Counted from the first letter of the stretch, positions 10,116-20,541 are shown. The stretch is DNA of 64,000 bases from an uncultured Oscillibacter sp. (GCA_947577075.1 CANPTW010000002.1:1-64000); one strand, 5' to 3'. The notes: a model not told the origin generated them from the letters alone. Numbers and translations are program-made.

Positions 10116-10562
10116 ATGGAAAATATAATTTTCAGAAGAGCGCATAGAGAGGAAATGCCCAGGATTATGGCAATGCAGGCGGATGTGTTCAGCGGTGAGC
10201 AGGGAATCCCCAGTGAAGATGTTGATGCATTTATGGCGAAGGAACCTGTCTGCTGGTGCGCTGAATCCGGTGGGAAGCTATACGCTGCGGCTGCGGCCTG
10301 GAAAGAAAACGACGAAGTCCACTGGGGCCGGTTTGTGGTGTTTCCGGCCGTACGGGGACTGCATATCGGGACCAGGCTGGCAAGATTTTCTTTTGCCGAG
10401 TTGTTTCATGAGGGCGTCGATAAAATATACATGGACGCCCGTGACACAACGGTAAAAATTGTCTGCGGCATGGGTGGCAAAATTGTCGGGGAACCCTATA
10501 AATTCTATGAGGGGAATGTGACCCCGGTCATTTTAACAAAAGACGATTTTACAAAAGCGTAA
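10116..10562 (+). CDS. GNAT family N-acetyltransferase
   Basis: MENIIFRRAHREEMPRIMAMQADVF...; GNAT-like, ATG at 10116. Confidence 0.75.
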   Translation: MENIIFRRAHREEMPRIMAMQADVFSGEQGIPSEDVDAFMAKEPVCWCAESGGKLYAAAAAWKENDEVHWGRFVVFPAVRGLHIGTRLARFSFAELFHEGVDKIYMDARDTTVKIVCGMGGKIVGEPYKFYEGNVTPVILTKDDFTKA

Positions 10563-10800
10563 TGACATCGACATTTCCAATTTTCCGGGCGGTCACAAGC
10601 AAAGTGTGGCCGCCTGATTTTTTGTGCGCTGGCCAACGCGCCCTCCGATCCTCGCTCAAAAGCCCGGCCCCGGACCCGGCGGCGCCTACTGCAAAAAATC
10701 GCAACATTGGGTTAATTTTACGTAAAGACTGCCGGACGATTTCCAGGTATGATAAATCTGCAAGGGGAAAAATCCCCGGCCGAAAAACAGAATTTGGAGG

Positions 10801-11841
10801 ATGCAGAACATGAAGAAGATTTTTGCCTTGCTGCTGACGCTGGTGATGGTCCTGGCCCTGGCGGCCTGCGGCAGCCAGCCCGCAAACGACCCTGCCCCGG
10901 CGCCAAGCGACGGCGGACAGACCGATACCCCCGCTCCGCCCCCCGCGCCCGAAAACACCAAGCTGGTAGTGGGCTTTGCTCAGATCGGCCAGGAGTCCGG
11001 CTGGCGGGACGCCGAGACCAACGACGTCCAGTGGTACGCCGCCCGCAACACCGACACCGTGGAGCTCCACTTCGCCGACGCCCAGCAAAAGCAGGAGAAC
11101 CAGATCAAGGCCATCCGCAGCTTCATTGAGATGGGCGTGGACGTGATCGCTTTCCCGCCCGTGGTGGAAACCGGCTGGGAGGCCGTCCTGACCGAGTGCC
11201 AGGAGGCGGGCATCCCCGTCATCCTGGTGGACCGGGGCATTGACGCCAACACAGACGACAGCCTGTACACAACCATGATCGCCTCCGACCACGTGTGGGC
11301 CGGCGAACAGGCCGCCATCGCCATGAACGACCTGCTGGGCGGCAGCGGCGTCGTGGTGGAGCTGGAGGGCACCGTGGGCGCCTCCGCCGCCGTGCAGCGC
11401 AAGCAGGGCTTTGACGAGTACATGGCCGCCAACTGCTCCGGCATCGAGATCGCGGCCTCCCAGACCGGCGATTTCACCCGCGCCCAGGGCAAGGAGGTCA
11501 TGGAGTCCTTCCTGAAGACCTATGACAAAATCGACGGTGTGTTCTGCCACAACGACGACATGGCCCTTGGAGCCATCGAGGCCATCAAGGAAGCCGGACT
11601 GAAGCCCGGCGTGGATATCAAAATCGTGGGCGTGGACGGCGTAAAGGGGGCTTTTGAGGCCATCCTGGCCGGGGAGATGAACTGCACCGTGGAGTGCACT
11701 CCCATCCTGGCCAACCAGATCTTTGACACCGCCGCCAAGCTGAAAGCGGGCGAGTCCGTGGAGAAGTGGATCATGTCTGCCGATGAGGTCTATACTTCCG
11801 ACCGGGTCACCGAGGACGTGGTCGCGGGCCGCGCGTACTGA
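10801..11841 (+). CDS. Sugar ABC transporter substrate-binding lipoprotein (YtfQ-like)
   Basis: Lipobox LALAACGS; PBP motifs HNDDMALGAIEAIKEAG, VGVDG. Confidence 0.9.
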   Translation: MQNMKKIFALLLTLVMVLALAACGSQPANDPAPAPSDGGQTDTPAPPPAPENTKLVVGFAQIGQESGWRDAETNDVQWYAARNTDTVELHFADAQQKQENQIKAIRSFIEMGVDVIAFPPVVETGWEAVLTECQEAGIPVILVDRGIDANTDDSLYTTMIASDHVWAGEQAAIAMNDLLGGSGVVVELEGTVGASAAVQRKQGFDEYMAANCSGIEIAASQTGDFTRAQGKEVMESFLKTYDKIDGVFCHNDDMALGAIEAIKEAGLKPGVDIKIVGVDGVKGAFEAILAGEMNCTVECTPILANQIFDTAAKLKAGESVEKWIMSADEVYTSDRVTEDVVAGRAY

Positions 11842-11875
11842 TCCCAGCGGCACGGTCCGTCTGAAATAGAAACCA

Positions 11876-11915
11876 GGCCTCCGGTCCGAGCCGATTTTCG
11901 GCCGGCCCGGAGGCC
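11876..11915 (+). terminator. Intercistronic stem-loop between substrate-binding and ATPase genes
   Basis: Inverted repeat GGCCTCCGG...CCGGAGGCC with further inner pairing CCGA/CGG. Confidence 0.6.
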
Positions 11916-11937
11916 CGTTGCATAAGGAGGGTTCGCT

Positions 11938-13458
11938 TTGGAACAAGACAGCCTGCTTGTGATGGAACACATCCACAAACGCTTCCCCGGCGTCGTCGCC
12001 CTGAACGACGTGCAGTTCCGCCTGCGCGCCGGGGAAATTCACGCCCTGCTGGGGGAAAACGGCGCAGGCAAATCCACGCTCATCAAGGTGCTGACCGGGG
12101 TGGAGCATCTGGACGGCGGCACGGTGACCATGGAGGGGACGCCCATCTCCGTCAAATCCCCCCTGGAGGCCCAGAGGCAGGGCATCAGCACCGTCTACCA
12201 GGAGGTCAATCTCTGCCCGCACTTGAGTGTGGCGGAAAATATCTACGCCGGGCGGGAGCCAATTAAATTCTGCAAGATCGACTGGAGGACCATCAATCAA
12301 AAGTCCAAGGAGCTGCTGAAGCAGTTCGATCTGGATATTGACGTCACCGCCAAGCTGGACAACTATTCCGTCGCCGTCCAGCAGATGATTGCCATTGCCC
12401 GGGCGGTGGACGTCCAGGCCAAAATTCTGATTCTGGACGAACCCACCTCCAGCCTGTCCACTGCCGAGGTGGAAAAGCTCTTCCAGATTATGAGCATGCT
12501 GAAGGATCGGGGCTTGGGAATCGTTTTCGTCACCCACTTTCTGGACCAGGTTTACGCCGTCACCGACCGGATCACCGTTCTGCGCAACGGGGAATATGTG
12601 GGCACCTACAACACGGCGGAGCTGCCCAAGGTGGAGCTGATCGGCAAGATGATCGGCAAGGAATATGAGGCTCTGGAGAGCACGCCCCCCGCCGCCGCTC
12701 AGGACAGCGAGGCGGAGGAGTTCCTCCGGCTGGAGCACGCGGGAACGGGCAGCATCTCCGATGTATCGTTCAGCCTGAAACGGGGCGAGGTCAGCGGGTT
12801 CTCCGGTCTGCTGGGCTCCGGCCGCAGCGAGATTGCCCGGCTGCTCTTCGGCGCGGACCGGCACACCTCCGGCAAGGTCTGTATCGAGGGTAAGGAGTGC
12901 AGCCTGAAAGATCCGCTGGAGGCCATCCGGCACGGCATCGCTTTCTGCTCCGAGAACCGGAAAACGGAGGGAATCATCGGCGATTTGACCATCCGGGAGA
13001 ACATCATTATTGCCCTCCAGGCCAAGCGTGGATTGGGCAGGGTGATCGGCTACAGCGAGGCCCAGCAGATTGCCGACCGTTTTATCGAGGAATTGGCCAT
13101 CAAAACGCCTTCCGCCGACCAGCAGATCAAGAACCTCTCCGGCGGCAATCAGCAAAAAGTCCTGCTGGCCCGCTGGCTGGCCACGGACCCGGACCTGCTG
13201 ATTCTGGACGAACCCACCCGGGGCATCGACATCGGGGCCAAGGCGGAAATCCAGAAGGTAGTCATGAGACTGGCCCAGGAGGGCATGAGCTGCGTGTTCA
13301 TCTCCTCTGAGATGGAGGAGATGCTGCGCTGCTGCAGCCGGATGTACGTTCTGCGGGACAAGGAAATCGTAGACGAGCTGACCGGGGAGGCCATCAACGA
13401 GCACCACATTATGCAGATCATCGCGGGAGAGGGGGAGACGGTAAATGAAGAAGTTTAA
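11938..13458 (+). CDS. Sugar ABC transporter ATP-binding protein, tandem ATPase domains (YtfR-like)
   Basis: GENGAGKSTLIKVL; second-domain LSGGNQQKVLLARWLATDPDLLILDEPTRGIDIGAK. Confidence 0.92.
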   Translation: MEQDSLLVMEHIHKRFPGVVALNDVQFRLRAGEIHALLGENGAGKSTLIKVLTGVEHLDGGTVTMEGTPISVKSPLEAQRQGISTVYQEVNLCPHLSVAENIYAGREPIKFCKIDWRTINQKSKELLKQFDLDIDVTAKLDNYSVAVQQMIAIARAVDVQAKILILDEPTSSLSTAEVEKLFQIMSMLKDRGLGIVFVTHFLDQVYAVTDRITVLRNGEYVGTYNTAELPKVELIGKMIGKEYEALESTPPAAAQDSEAEEFLRLEHAGTGSISDVSFSLKRGEVSGFSGLLGSGRSEIARLLFGADRHTSGKVCIEGKECSLKDPLEAIRHGIAFCSENRKTEGIIGDLTIRENIIIALQAKRGLGRVIGYSEAQQIADRFIEELAIKTPSADQQIKNLSGGNQQKVLLARWLATDPDLLILDEPTRGIDIGAKAEIQKVVMRLAQEGMSCVFISSEMEEMLRCCSRMYVLRDKEIVDELTGEAINEHHIMQIIAGEGETVNEEV

Positions 13459-14467
13459 AAACAGGATGGAGTTTCGCCCCTTGCTGTCGCTGATCGTCAT
13501 TCTCGTGGCCTGCGGCATCCTCTCCGGCGGCAGCTTCTTTTCCCTGCAAATCGTGGACGGGCACCTGTACGGCCGTCTGATCGACATCCTTCGAAACGGC
13601 AGCCGTTACATGGTTCTGGCTACCGGCATGACCATGGTCCTGGCCACCGGCGGCACGGACATCTCCGTGGGCTCCGTCATGGCCATCTCCGGCGCGCTGG
13701 CCTGCTCCATCGTGGACATGCGCATCCTGCCGGGCTTGGGCGGAAACACCCTGGCGGCGGTGGTCATCGCCCTGGCTGTGGGGGCCTTGTGCGGGGCCTG
13801 GAACGGCTTTTTGGTTGCGAAGCTGAAGGTGCAGCCCATCGTGGCCACCATGATCCTGATGACGGCGGGCCGGGGCATTGCCCAGCTGATTGCCGACGGG
13901 AAAATCGTCACCATCACCTCCGACTCCTACTACTACATCAACGGCGGCTATATCCTGGGCCTGCCCTTCCCCCTGTACATCGCCGCGTTCATGCTGATTG
14001 CCGCCCTGCTTATCACCAAGAAGACGGCTTTCGGCCTGGCGGTGGAGGCCATCGGCGTCAACTCCCGGTCCGCCCGGCTGGCGGGCATCAAGGTGGACCG
14101 GAACATCTGGCTCATCTACATTTTCTGCGGCGTCTGCGCGGCCATCGCCGGGCTGATTGAGTCCGCCGGTATCAAGGGCGCGGACTGCAACAACTGCGGG
14201 CTGATGATTGAGATGGACGGCATCCTGGCGGTAGCCATCGGCGGGACGTCCCTCTCCGGCGGCCGGTTCAGCCTGATTGCCAGTATCATCGGGGCCCTGG
14301 TGGTCCAGACCATCACCACCATGATTCTGGCCTTCGGCGTTGCGCCCGAGGTCATCCGGGTTTTCAAGGCCCTCATCGTCATTGTAATCTGCCTGGCCCA
14401 GTCTCCGGCCTTTATCGCCAAGATGAAGGAAGCGTTCGGCAGGAAAAAGGTGGTGGCACAGTCATGA
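13445..14467 (+). CDS. Sugar ABC transporter permease (YtfT-like)
   Basis: RbsC-like permease family; operon position. Confidence 0.88.
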   Translation: MKKFKNRMEFRPLLSLIVILVACGILSGGSFFSLQIVDGHLYGRLIDILRNGSRYMVLATGMTMVLATGGTDISVGSVMAISGALACSIVDMRILPGLGGNTLAAVVIALAVGALCGAWNGFLVAKLKVQPIVATMILMTAGRGIAQLIADGKIVTITSDSYYYINGGYILGLPFPLYIAAFMLIAALLITKKTAFGLAVEAIGVNSRSARLAGIKVDRNIWLIYIFCGVCAAIAGLIESAGIKGADCNNCGLMIEMDGILAVAIGGTSLSGGRFSLIASIIGALVVQTITTMILAFGVAPEVIRVFKALIVIVICLAQSPAFIAKMKEAFGRKKVVAQS

Positions 14468-15462
14468 AAACGAAAACTCCACTGAAAACAAGAGTCAAGA
14501 TCAGCAATATCTCCCTGCTGATTGCCGGGACCATGCTGGTTGTCATGTACCTGGCGGGGGCCAGCGTGTACGACCGCTTCGGGCAGGTATCCACCGTTTT
14601 GAACCTGTTCAACGACAACGCCTATTTGATCGTGGTGGCGGTGGGCATGACCTTCGTCCTGCTCACGGGAGGAATCGACATCTCCGTGGCGTCCACCCTG
14701 GCCTTTACCGGCGTGTTCTCCGCCTTTCTGCTGGAAAAGGGACTGCCCGCCGTTGTGGTCATTCCTCTGGTGCTGGTCATCGGGACCCTGGTGGGCTATG
14801 CCCAGGGGTATGCCATCCACACCTTCCAGATCGCTCCCTTCCTGGTGACGCTGGCGGGGCAGTTCCTGATGCGGGGCATGTGCGCCGTCATCAGCACGGT
14901 GTCCATCCCGATTAACGATCCGTTTTTCAAAGCCGCCGCCTTGGGCAAGTTCTCCTGGAAACTGTCCACCGGCGGCACGGCGAAGCTCTATTACTATGTG
15001 TTCGTGGCTCTGGCGGTTTTGCTGATCGCCTGGTATGTCCTGCGGTTCACCCGCTTCGGCAGGGCGGTCTACGCCGTGGGAAGCAGCGAGCAGAGCGCCC
15101 AGTACATGGGCTTGAACGTGAAGCGGGTCAAGATTGGGGTTTACGCCATCAACGGCTTTTGCGCCGCCCTGGGAGGCGTGCTGTTCAGCTTCTACACCCT
15201 GGCGGGCTACTCCCTCCAGAACATGGGGCTGGAACTGGACGCCATTTCCTCCGCCGTCATCGGCGGCACGCTGCTGACCGGCGGCGTGGGTACCGTCATC
15301 GGCTCCATGGTGGGGGTGCTGATCCAGGGCATCATCCAGACCATCGTCACCTATCAGAACCTGAACACCTGGTGGACAAAGGTCACGGTGGCCGCGATTT
15401 TGTGCTTCTTCATCTTAATCCAGCGGGTTATCGCCATCCGCGCGGAGCGGAAAAAGGCTTAG
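14464..15462 (+). CDS. Sugar ABC transporter permease (YjfF-like)
   Basis: Overlaps upstream permease by ATGA; GGIDISVAS motif. Confidence 0.88.
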   Translation: MKTKTPLKTRVKISNISLLIAGTMLVVMYLAGASVYDRFGQVSTVLNLFNDNAYLIVVAVGMTFVLLTGGIDISVASTLAFTGVFSAFLLEKGLPAVVVIPLVLVIGTLVGYAQGYAIHTFQIAPFLVTLAGQFLMRGMCAVISTVSIPINDPFFKAAALGKFSWKLSTGGTAKLYYYVFVALAVLLIAWYVLRFTRFGRAVYAVGSSEQSAQYMGLNVKRVKIGVYAINGFCAALGGVLFSFYTLAGYSLQNMGLELDAISSAVIGGTLLTGGVGTVIGSMVGVLIQGIIQTIVTYQNLNTWWTKVTVAAILCFFILIQRVIAIRAERKKA

Positions 15463-15624
15463 AAGCTGTACCAATCGGTGTCGGCACGCATCTTGACGGG
15501 AAATTTTCCGTCTGGACGGCGTCAGAAAAGCTTAAAATCCGTCAGGATTCCTGCGCTTTCCTTCCTAGCCAGACAAAACATTTTCTCGCCAAGCTACGCA
15601 CCGCCTCCGATTGGTACAGCTTCT
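15461..15624. repeat. Putative MITE-like element with 18-bp perfect terminal inverted repeats
   Basis: AGAAGCTGTACCAATCGG (15461-15478) and exact reverse complement CCGATTGGTACAGCTTCT (15607-15624). Confidence 0.5.
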
Positions 15625-15647
15625 TAGTTTCCCTGCGCTCACAAACT

Positions 15648-15682
15648 GCATTGGCCGCAGACGGCAGACCTGCGGCCAATGC
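15648..15682 (+). terminator. Strong hairpin upstream of the histidine kinase gene
   Basis: GCATTGGCCGCAG-acggcagac-CTGCGGCCAATGC, 13-bp perfect stem. Confidence 0.55.
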
Positions 15683-15750
15683 GGCTTGCTTGATTTACGC
15701 TCTGCGATTTGATAGGATGGGCGGGAAGATATCTTTGGGGAAGTGAAAAG

Positions 15751-17496
15751 ATGAAGCGTATCATCGCCGCATTCGGCAACCTGAAATTCCGCAGCAAGCT
15801 GGTTTTGAGCACCACACTAGTGGCGCTGATCCCCTTGCTGGTGCTCTCCGTTCTCACGGCCACGGTATTTGTCAAAAATATCAGTCGGCAGTCCGGCCAG
15901 CTGACCTTGCAGATGGTGCGCCAGACCAGCGCTTCCCTGGATATTTACATCAGCACAATCGAAAAGCTGATGAACCTGGTGATCGACGAGGGCAGCGCCG
16001 CGCCGGTGGATGACAGCGCTCAAATTCAGGCGCTTCAGCGTCTCGCGGATTCCATATTGGACGCCTACCCTGAAATCGCAGGCTTCTGCATCGCCTATGA
16101 GGACGAGCAGTATTTCGGCGCGGGCATGAGCCGGATTTCCCGGGACCGGTTTGAGGACCAATACTGGTGGCAGTACGCCGTGGAGCGCCAGGGCCGCCTG
16201 GGCGTGCTGGGCAGCGCCGTGGGGCGGAACGTGATGGGCAATCTGAACGACAGCTCCGACACCATCTTCGCCCTGGTCAAGGCCTTTTCCTTTGGCGAGG
16301 GCGGCTCCTGCCGGGGCGTCGTCATGTTCGATATCCGGCACGACATGATCCAGCAGCTGATTAACCGGGTGTCCATCGGTGAGAACGGCTTTTTGTTCGT
16401 GGTGGATGAAAGCGACATCGTATACACCCCCTCCAGTAACATTGTCTACCGGATCGACCGGGAGAGCTTTCAGCAGACGGAAACCGATCAGAGCACGGTA
16501 CAAATCCACAATACCGATTATTTCATTACGAATCACTACAGCAGCTATTCCGGCTGGCGGGTAGTGGGCGTGATTCCGGAGCTGGAGTTTTCCGCCAGCA
16601 TCCGCCCGGTCTATCAGGCGCTGTGCCTCTGCATCGCGGTCTGCCTGCTGCTGGTCATTGTGGTATCCCTGGGAGTCTCCGCCACGGTGACGCGGCCCAT
16701 TTCCAAATTGAGCAGGCTGATGTCCAAGGCGGAGGAGGGCGACTTCTCCGTGCGCTTTGATGCCAGGCACCAGGATGAAATCGGCGTGCTGGGCTCCTCG
16801 TTCAACCACATGCTGGAGCATATCGGCGAGCTGATTCACGAGCTTTATGAAGAAAAGCAGATTCGCCTGGAGGCGCAGCTGAAAAGCCTCCAGGAGCAGA
16901 TTAAGCCCCATTTCCTGTATAACACGCTGGATACCATCAGCTGGATGGCCCGGGCGCAGAACGCCCTGGACGTGGTGCGCCTGGTAGACGCGCTGACGAA
17001 CATGTTCCGGGTGGGCCTCTCCAGCGGCCGGGATTATATCACCCTCCGGGAGGAAAAAAGCCATGTGGCGAATTATCTCTATATCCAAAAGGTCCGCTAC
17101 CAGGACCGCCTGCGGTACGCTATGGAAATCCCGGGCGAGTACGACCAGCTTATTGTCCCCAAGCTGATCTTGCAGCCGCTGGTGGAAAACGCGATTTACC
17201 ACGGGGTCAAGATGAAGCGGGGCGGGGGACAGGTCCGGGTGACGGCCAGAGTGGAAAACGGGACGCTGCTTCTCTCTGTCTGGGACGACGGCGCCGGGAT
17301 CTCCCCGGAGCGGCTGGAGAGCATCCGCCGGAGCAAGCCCCGGGAGAAACAAAAGGGGGGCTTCGGCCTGTCCTATATTGCGGAGCGAATCCGGTTGTCC
17401 TATGGCCCGCCCTACGGCGTTCAGATAGACAGCGAAGAGGGGACGTTTACGGAAGTGACGGTCCGCCTGCCGGTTCAGGAGGTGTCGGATGTATAA
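15751..17496 (+). CDS. Sensor histidine kinase, YesM/LytS-like (HAMP, His_kinase)
   Basis: QIKPHFLYNTLDTISWMAR H-box, HAMP region, PLVENAIYHGVK and DDGAGI ATPase motifs. Confidence 0.93.
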   Translation: MKRIIAAFGNLKFRSKLVLSTTLVALIPLLVLSVLTATVFVKNISRQSGQLTLQMVRQTSASLDIYISTIEKLMNLVIDEGSAAPVDDSAQIQALQRLADSILDAYPEIAGFCIAYEDEQYFGAGMSRISRDRFEDQYWWQYAVERQGRLGVLGSAVGRNVMGNLNDSSDTIFALVKAFSFGEGGSCRGVVMFDIRHDMIQQLINRVSIGENGFLFVVDESDIVYTPSSNIVYRIDRESFQQTETDQSTVQIHNTDYFITNHYSSYSGWRVVGVIPELEFSASIRPVYQALCLCIAVCLLLVIVVSLGVSATVTRPISKLSRLMSKAEEGDFSVRFDARHQDEIGVLGSSFNHMLEHIGELIHELYEEKQIRLEAQLKSLQEQIKPHFLYNTLDTISWMARAQNALDVVRLVDALTNMFRVGLSSGRDYITLREEKSHVANYLYIQKVRYQDRLRYAMEIPGEYDQLIVPKLILQPLVENAIYHGVKMKRGGGQVRVTARVENGTLLLSVWDDGAGISPERLESIRRSKPREKQKGGFGLSYIAERIRLSYGPPYGVQIDSEEGTFTEVTVRLPVQEVSDV

Positions 17497-18706
17497 GATT
17501 TTGATTGCGGACGATGAGGACATCATCCGCCGGGGGCTGGCGGGCATGGTGTCCCAGCACCCCAAGCTGGAGGTGGCGGCGCTGGCGGAGGACGGCGAGA
17601 TCGCGCTGGAGCAGGCGGCCAGGACCCGGCCTGACCTGATGCTGGTGGATATCAACATGCCCTTCGTGGACGGCTTTGCGTTTATCAAAGAGGCAAAGCA
17701 GCTGCTGCCGGAGGCGGAGATCATTATCGTCACGGGCTATGACGATTTTGCCTTTGCCCAGAAGGCTCTGCAGCTGGGCGTCGCGGATTACCTGCTCAAG
17801 CCCATTATGGAGGAGCCGTTTTTCGCGGTGCTGGACAAGGCGATAAGCCGCCTGGACAACCGGGCAACGTCCAGAAAATACATAAATTGGCTGACACAGC
17901 AGCTAGAGCGGAACCGTCCCTCCCTGCTGGGCGATTTCTTCCGCCGGTGGCTGCGGGGCAGCATGGATCAACTGGAGATCGAGGACCGGATGCGGTATCT
18001 GAACATTCAGATTCCCCTTCCCTATTGGGTGACGGTTTTGCATCTGCGCAACGATCCGACGCAGAAGGCCAGCATCACGGACTGGGAGCCGGAGCTGCTG
18101 CTCTACGGCTGCGACAACATTGTTCAGGAGGTATTTGCTTCCTACTGCCCGGTGCTGACTTTTCGGACGGAGGACTCGGCTCTTGCTATGATCTCGGAGG
18201 TGCTTCCCCAGGAGCGGTGGGAGGAATTGGCCCGTGATCTGGTCTTGCCCATTGAGAGCCATCTGCTGGTGAAAGTGGAGCTGGTCCAGCGGAAGGGCGA
18301 AAGCCTCCCGGATTTCCCGGAGGTGGTGGAACAGGCCATGCAGGAGTACAAAGCGCACCGGCGGTATTCCGATATGGTGACCGAAGCGATCCGGCTCATT
18401 GACAGACGCTGGGGGAACAGCGATTTTTCCCTCCAGGCCGCCGCGGACGCACTGTATGTGACCCCGCAGTATCTAAGCCGCATGTTCCACCAGGAGACCG
18501 GCGACACCTTCGGCTCCTATCTGACCGGGAAGCGGATGAAGGAGGCCATGCGGCTTCTGCAAAACCAGCATCTCAAAATGTACGAAATTGCGCAGAAAAC
18601 CGGATACAGCTCCCAGCATTATTTCAGCAGCGCCTTCAAGCGGGCCCTGGGCATTTCCCCCGTGGAGTACCGGAAAAATATCCTGGAGCAGGGGGGCGGA
18701 AAATGA
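17489..18706 (+). CDS. AraC-type response regulator, YesN-like
   Basis: Receiver KILIADDEDIIRRGL, VDINMPFVDG, C-terminal AraC HTH YLSRMFHQETGDTFGSYLTGKRM. Confidence 0.93.
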   Translation: MYKILIADDEDIIRRGLAGMVSQHPKLEVAALAEDGEIALEQAARTRPDLMLVDINMPFVDGFAFIKEAKQLLPEAEIIIVTGYDDFAFAQKALQLGVADYLLKPIMEEPFFAVLDKAISRLDNRATSRKYINWLTQQLERNRPSLLGDFFRRWLRGSMDQLEIEDRMRYLNIQIPLPYWVTVLHLRNDPTQKASITDWEPELLLYGCDNIVQEVFASYCPVLTFRTEDSALAMISEVLPQERWEELARDLVLPIESHLLVKVELVQRKGESLPDFPEVVEQAMQEYKAHRRYSDMVTEAIRLIDRRWGNSDFSLQAAADALYVTPQYLSRMFHQETGDTFGSYLTGKRMKEAMRLLQNQHLKMYEIAQKTGYSSQHYFSSAFKRALGISPVEYRKNILEQGGGK

Positions 18707-20541
18707 ACCGTTTGAAAAAAGGGCTGGCGGCCCTCCTCTGCCTGGCCGCGCTGGCGGCGGGCCTCTCCGGCTGCTCGGCGCGGACCACCGGCATTGACTG
18801 TGTGATCGGCGTTTCCCTGGCAAACCTGCGGGAGCAGTGGCGGCTGGTGCTGAAGGACGAATTGGAGGCGGAGGCGAAAAAATACGAGGGGGTCCGCCTG
18901 GTCATCACGGACGCCGCCGGGGACAGCGAAAAGCAGGCGGAGGATGTGGAGCGGCTGATGAGCTATGGCATCGACCTGTTGATCATCTCCCCCAGCGACG
19001 TGGAGGCCCTGACCCCGGTGATCGGCGGCGCCTATGAGGAAATCCCGGTCATCGTGATGGACCGGGCCGTGGAGGGTTATAACTATTCTCTGTTCATCGG
19101 GCCGGACAACGATCTCATTGGCCGCCAGGCGGGCAAGACGGTGCTGGAGCTTTTGGGAGAGCGGGGGACCCCCAACGCCTCCGTCCTGGAGCTGAAAAAC
19201 GACTCCTTTGCCAGCGAGAGCCGCAGCGCGGAGTTTGTAAAGACAGTCTCAGAAGCCCAGGTGACAACGCGCTCCATCGATCTGGCGGAGGCCACCCGGG
19301 ACTGCGCGGAGGACACCCTCCTGGCGGACCCGGAGGTGCTGAAGGACATCGACGTGATCTTTGCCCACAACGACTACATGGCCTATGGGGCCCATTTGGC
19401 GCTGGAGAGGCTGAACATCCACGGAATCCAGATTGTGGGTCTGGACGGTTTTTCCGGCGAGAACGGCGGCTTGCAGCTGGTGGAGCAGGGGATGATCGAC
19501 GCCACGGTCACCTGCCCCACCGGAGGAACCGAGGCGATCCGGTACGCCGTGGACATCATCAATCAGGTCAGCGGCATTCCAAAGCAGATCATTCTGCGCA
19601 GCCACCAGATTCGGCAGGACAACGCGGCGGACTACCAACGAGAAGCGCCGGTTCAGGAACGTCCCTCCGTCATTCGGGTGGGGTATGCCCAGATTGAGGA
19701 GGAAAGCCATTGGCGGGAGGCCTGCACGGAATCCATCCGCCAGGCGGCGAAGGACTTCGACATCGACCTGACGATGGAGTTCACACAGCCCTTGGTGGAG
19801 GAGCAGACGGAGCTGGTGCGGAAATTCATTGCGCAGAAAATGGATGTGATCATTGTCTCCCCTGTTGTGGCGGAAGGCTGGCTGACGGTCCTGGAGGAAG
19901 CGCGGGCGGCGGGAATCCCCGTTCTGCTTGTCGACCGGATGGTGGACGCGGGGGAGGAGCTGTATACCTCCTTCATCGGGGCGGATTTTGAAGAGGAGGG
20001 ACGCCGCTGCGCCCGCTGGCTGATGAACGAAACGGCGGGTATGGAGGAAGTCCGTGTCATGGAACTGCGGGGGACGGAAGGCTCGTCCCCGGCACAGGAT
20101 CGGAAAGCAGGATTTGAATCGACCCTCAATGGATCAGAGAACTGTAAACTTGTCTATTCCACTTGCGGTGAATTCGCAAGAGAGGGCGGACGCGTGGCTG
20201 TACGGGCGTACCTCTCTAGACAGCCCTGGGACATCGACGCGATCTATGCCCACAATGATGATATGGCCCTGGGCGCCGTTGAAGTGCTGCTGGAAGAGGG
20301 GATGCGGCCGGGTGCGGATGTGAAGATCATGTCCATTGACGGAACGGCGGACGCCCTCCGGGCGCTGCAAAGCGGGAACATGAATTGCGTGGTGGAGTGC
20401 AATCCGCTTCTGGGGCCTCAGCTGATGAAGGCGGTCACGGATCTCATGCAGGGAAATGAGCTGCCTCTCCGCATTATTACCGACGAGAGTGTCTTTACGG
20501 CGGATACGCCAAAGGCCCTGTTTCAGAACCGGAAGTATTAA
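18703..20541 (+). CDS. Lipoprotein with two fused periplasmic sugar-binding domains
   Basis: Lipobox AAGLSGCS; two PBP halves each with HND(Y/D)MA(Y/L)GA. Confidence 0.85.
   Translation: MNRLKKGLAALLCLAALAAGLSGCSARTTGIDCVIGVSLANLREQWRLVLKDELEAEAKKYEGVRLVITDAAGDSEKQAEDVERLMSYGIDLLIISPSDVEALTPVIGGAYEEIPVIVMDRAVEGYNYSLFIGPDNDLIGRQAGKTVLELLGERGTPNASVLELKNDSFASESRSAEFVKTVSEAQVTTRSIDLAEATRDCAEDTLLADPEVLKDIDVIFAHNDYMAYGAHLALERLNIHGIQIVGLDGFSGENGGLQLVEQGMIDATVTCPTGGTEAIRYAVDIINQVSGIPKQIILRSHQIRQDNAADYQREAPVQERPSVIRVGYAQIEEESHWREACTESIRQAAKDFDIDLTMEFTQPLVEEQTELVRKFIAQKMDVIIVSPVVAEGWLTVLEEARAAGIPVLLVDRMVDAGEELYTSFIGADFEEEGRRCARWLMNETAGMEEVRVMELRGTEGSSPAQDRKAGFESTLNGSENCKLVYSTCGEFAREGGRVAVRAYLSRQPWDIDAIYAHNDDMALGAVEVLLEEGMRPGADVKIMSIDGTADALRALQSGNMNCVVECNPLLGPQLMKAVTDLMQGNELPLRIITDESVFTADTPKALFQNRKY

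Noticed and set aside
10717-10726. TTTACGTAAA palindrome upstream of the sugar-binding protein gene as a regulator site
   Set aside because: Too short and single; could occur by chance, no supporting second copy
10549-13587. 1012-aa minus-strand ORF
   Set aside because: Antisense to sugar ABC binding protein and ATPase genes; no recognisable domain, composition artefact
15817-17733. 638-aa minus-strand ORF
   Set aside because: Antisense to the histidine kinase gene
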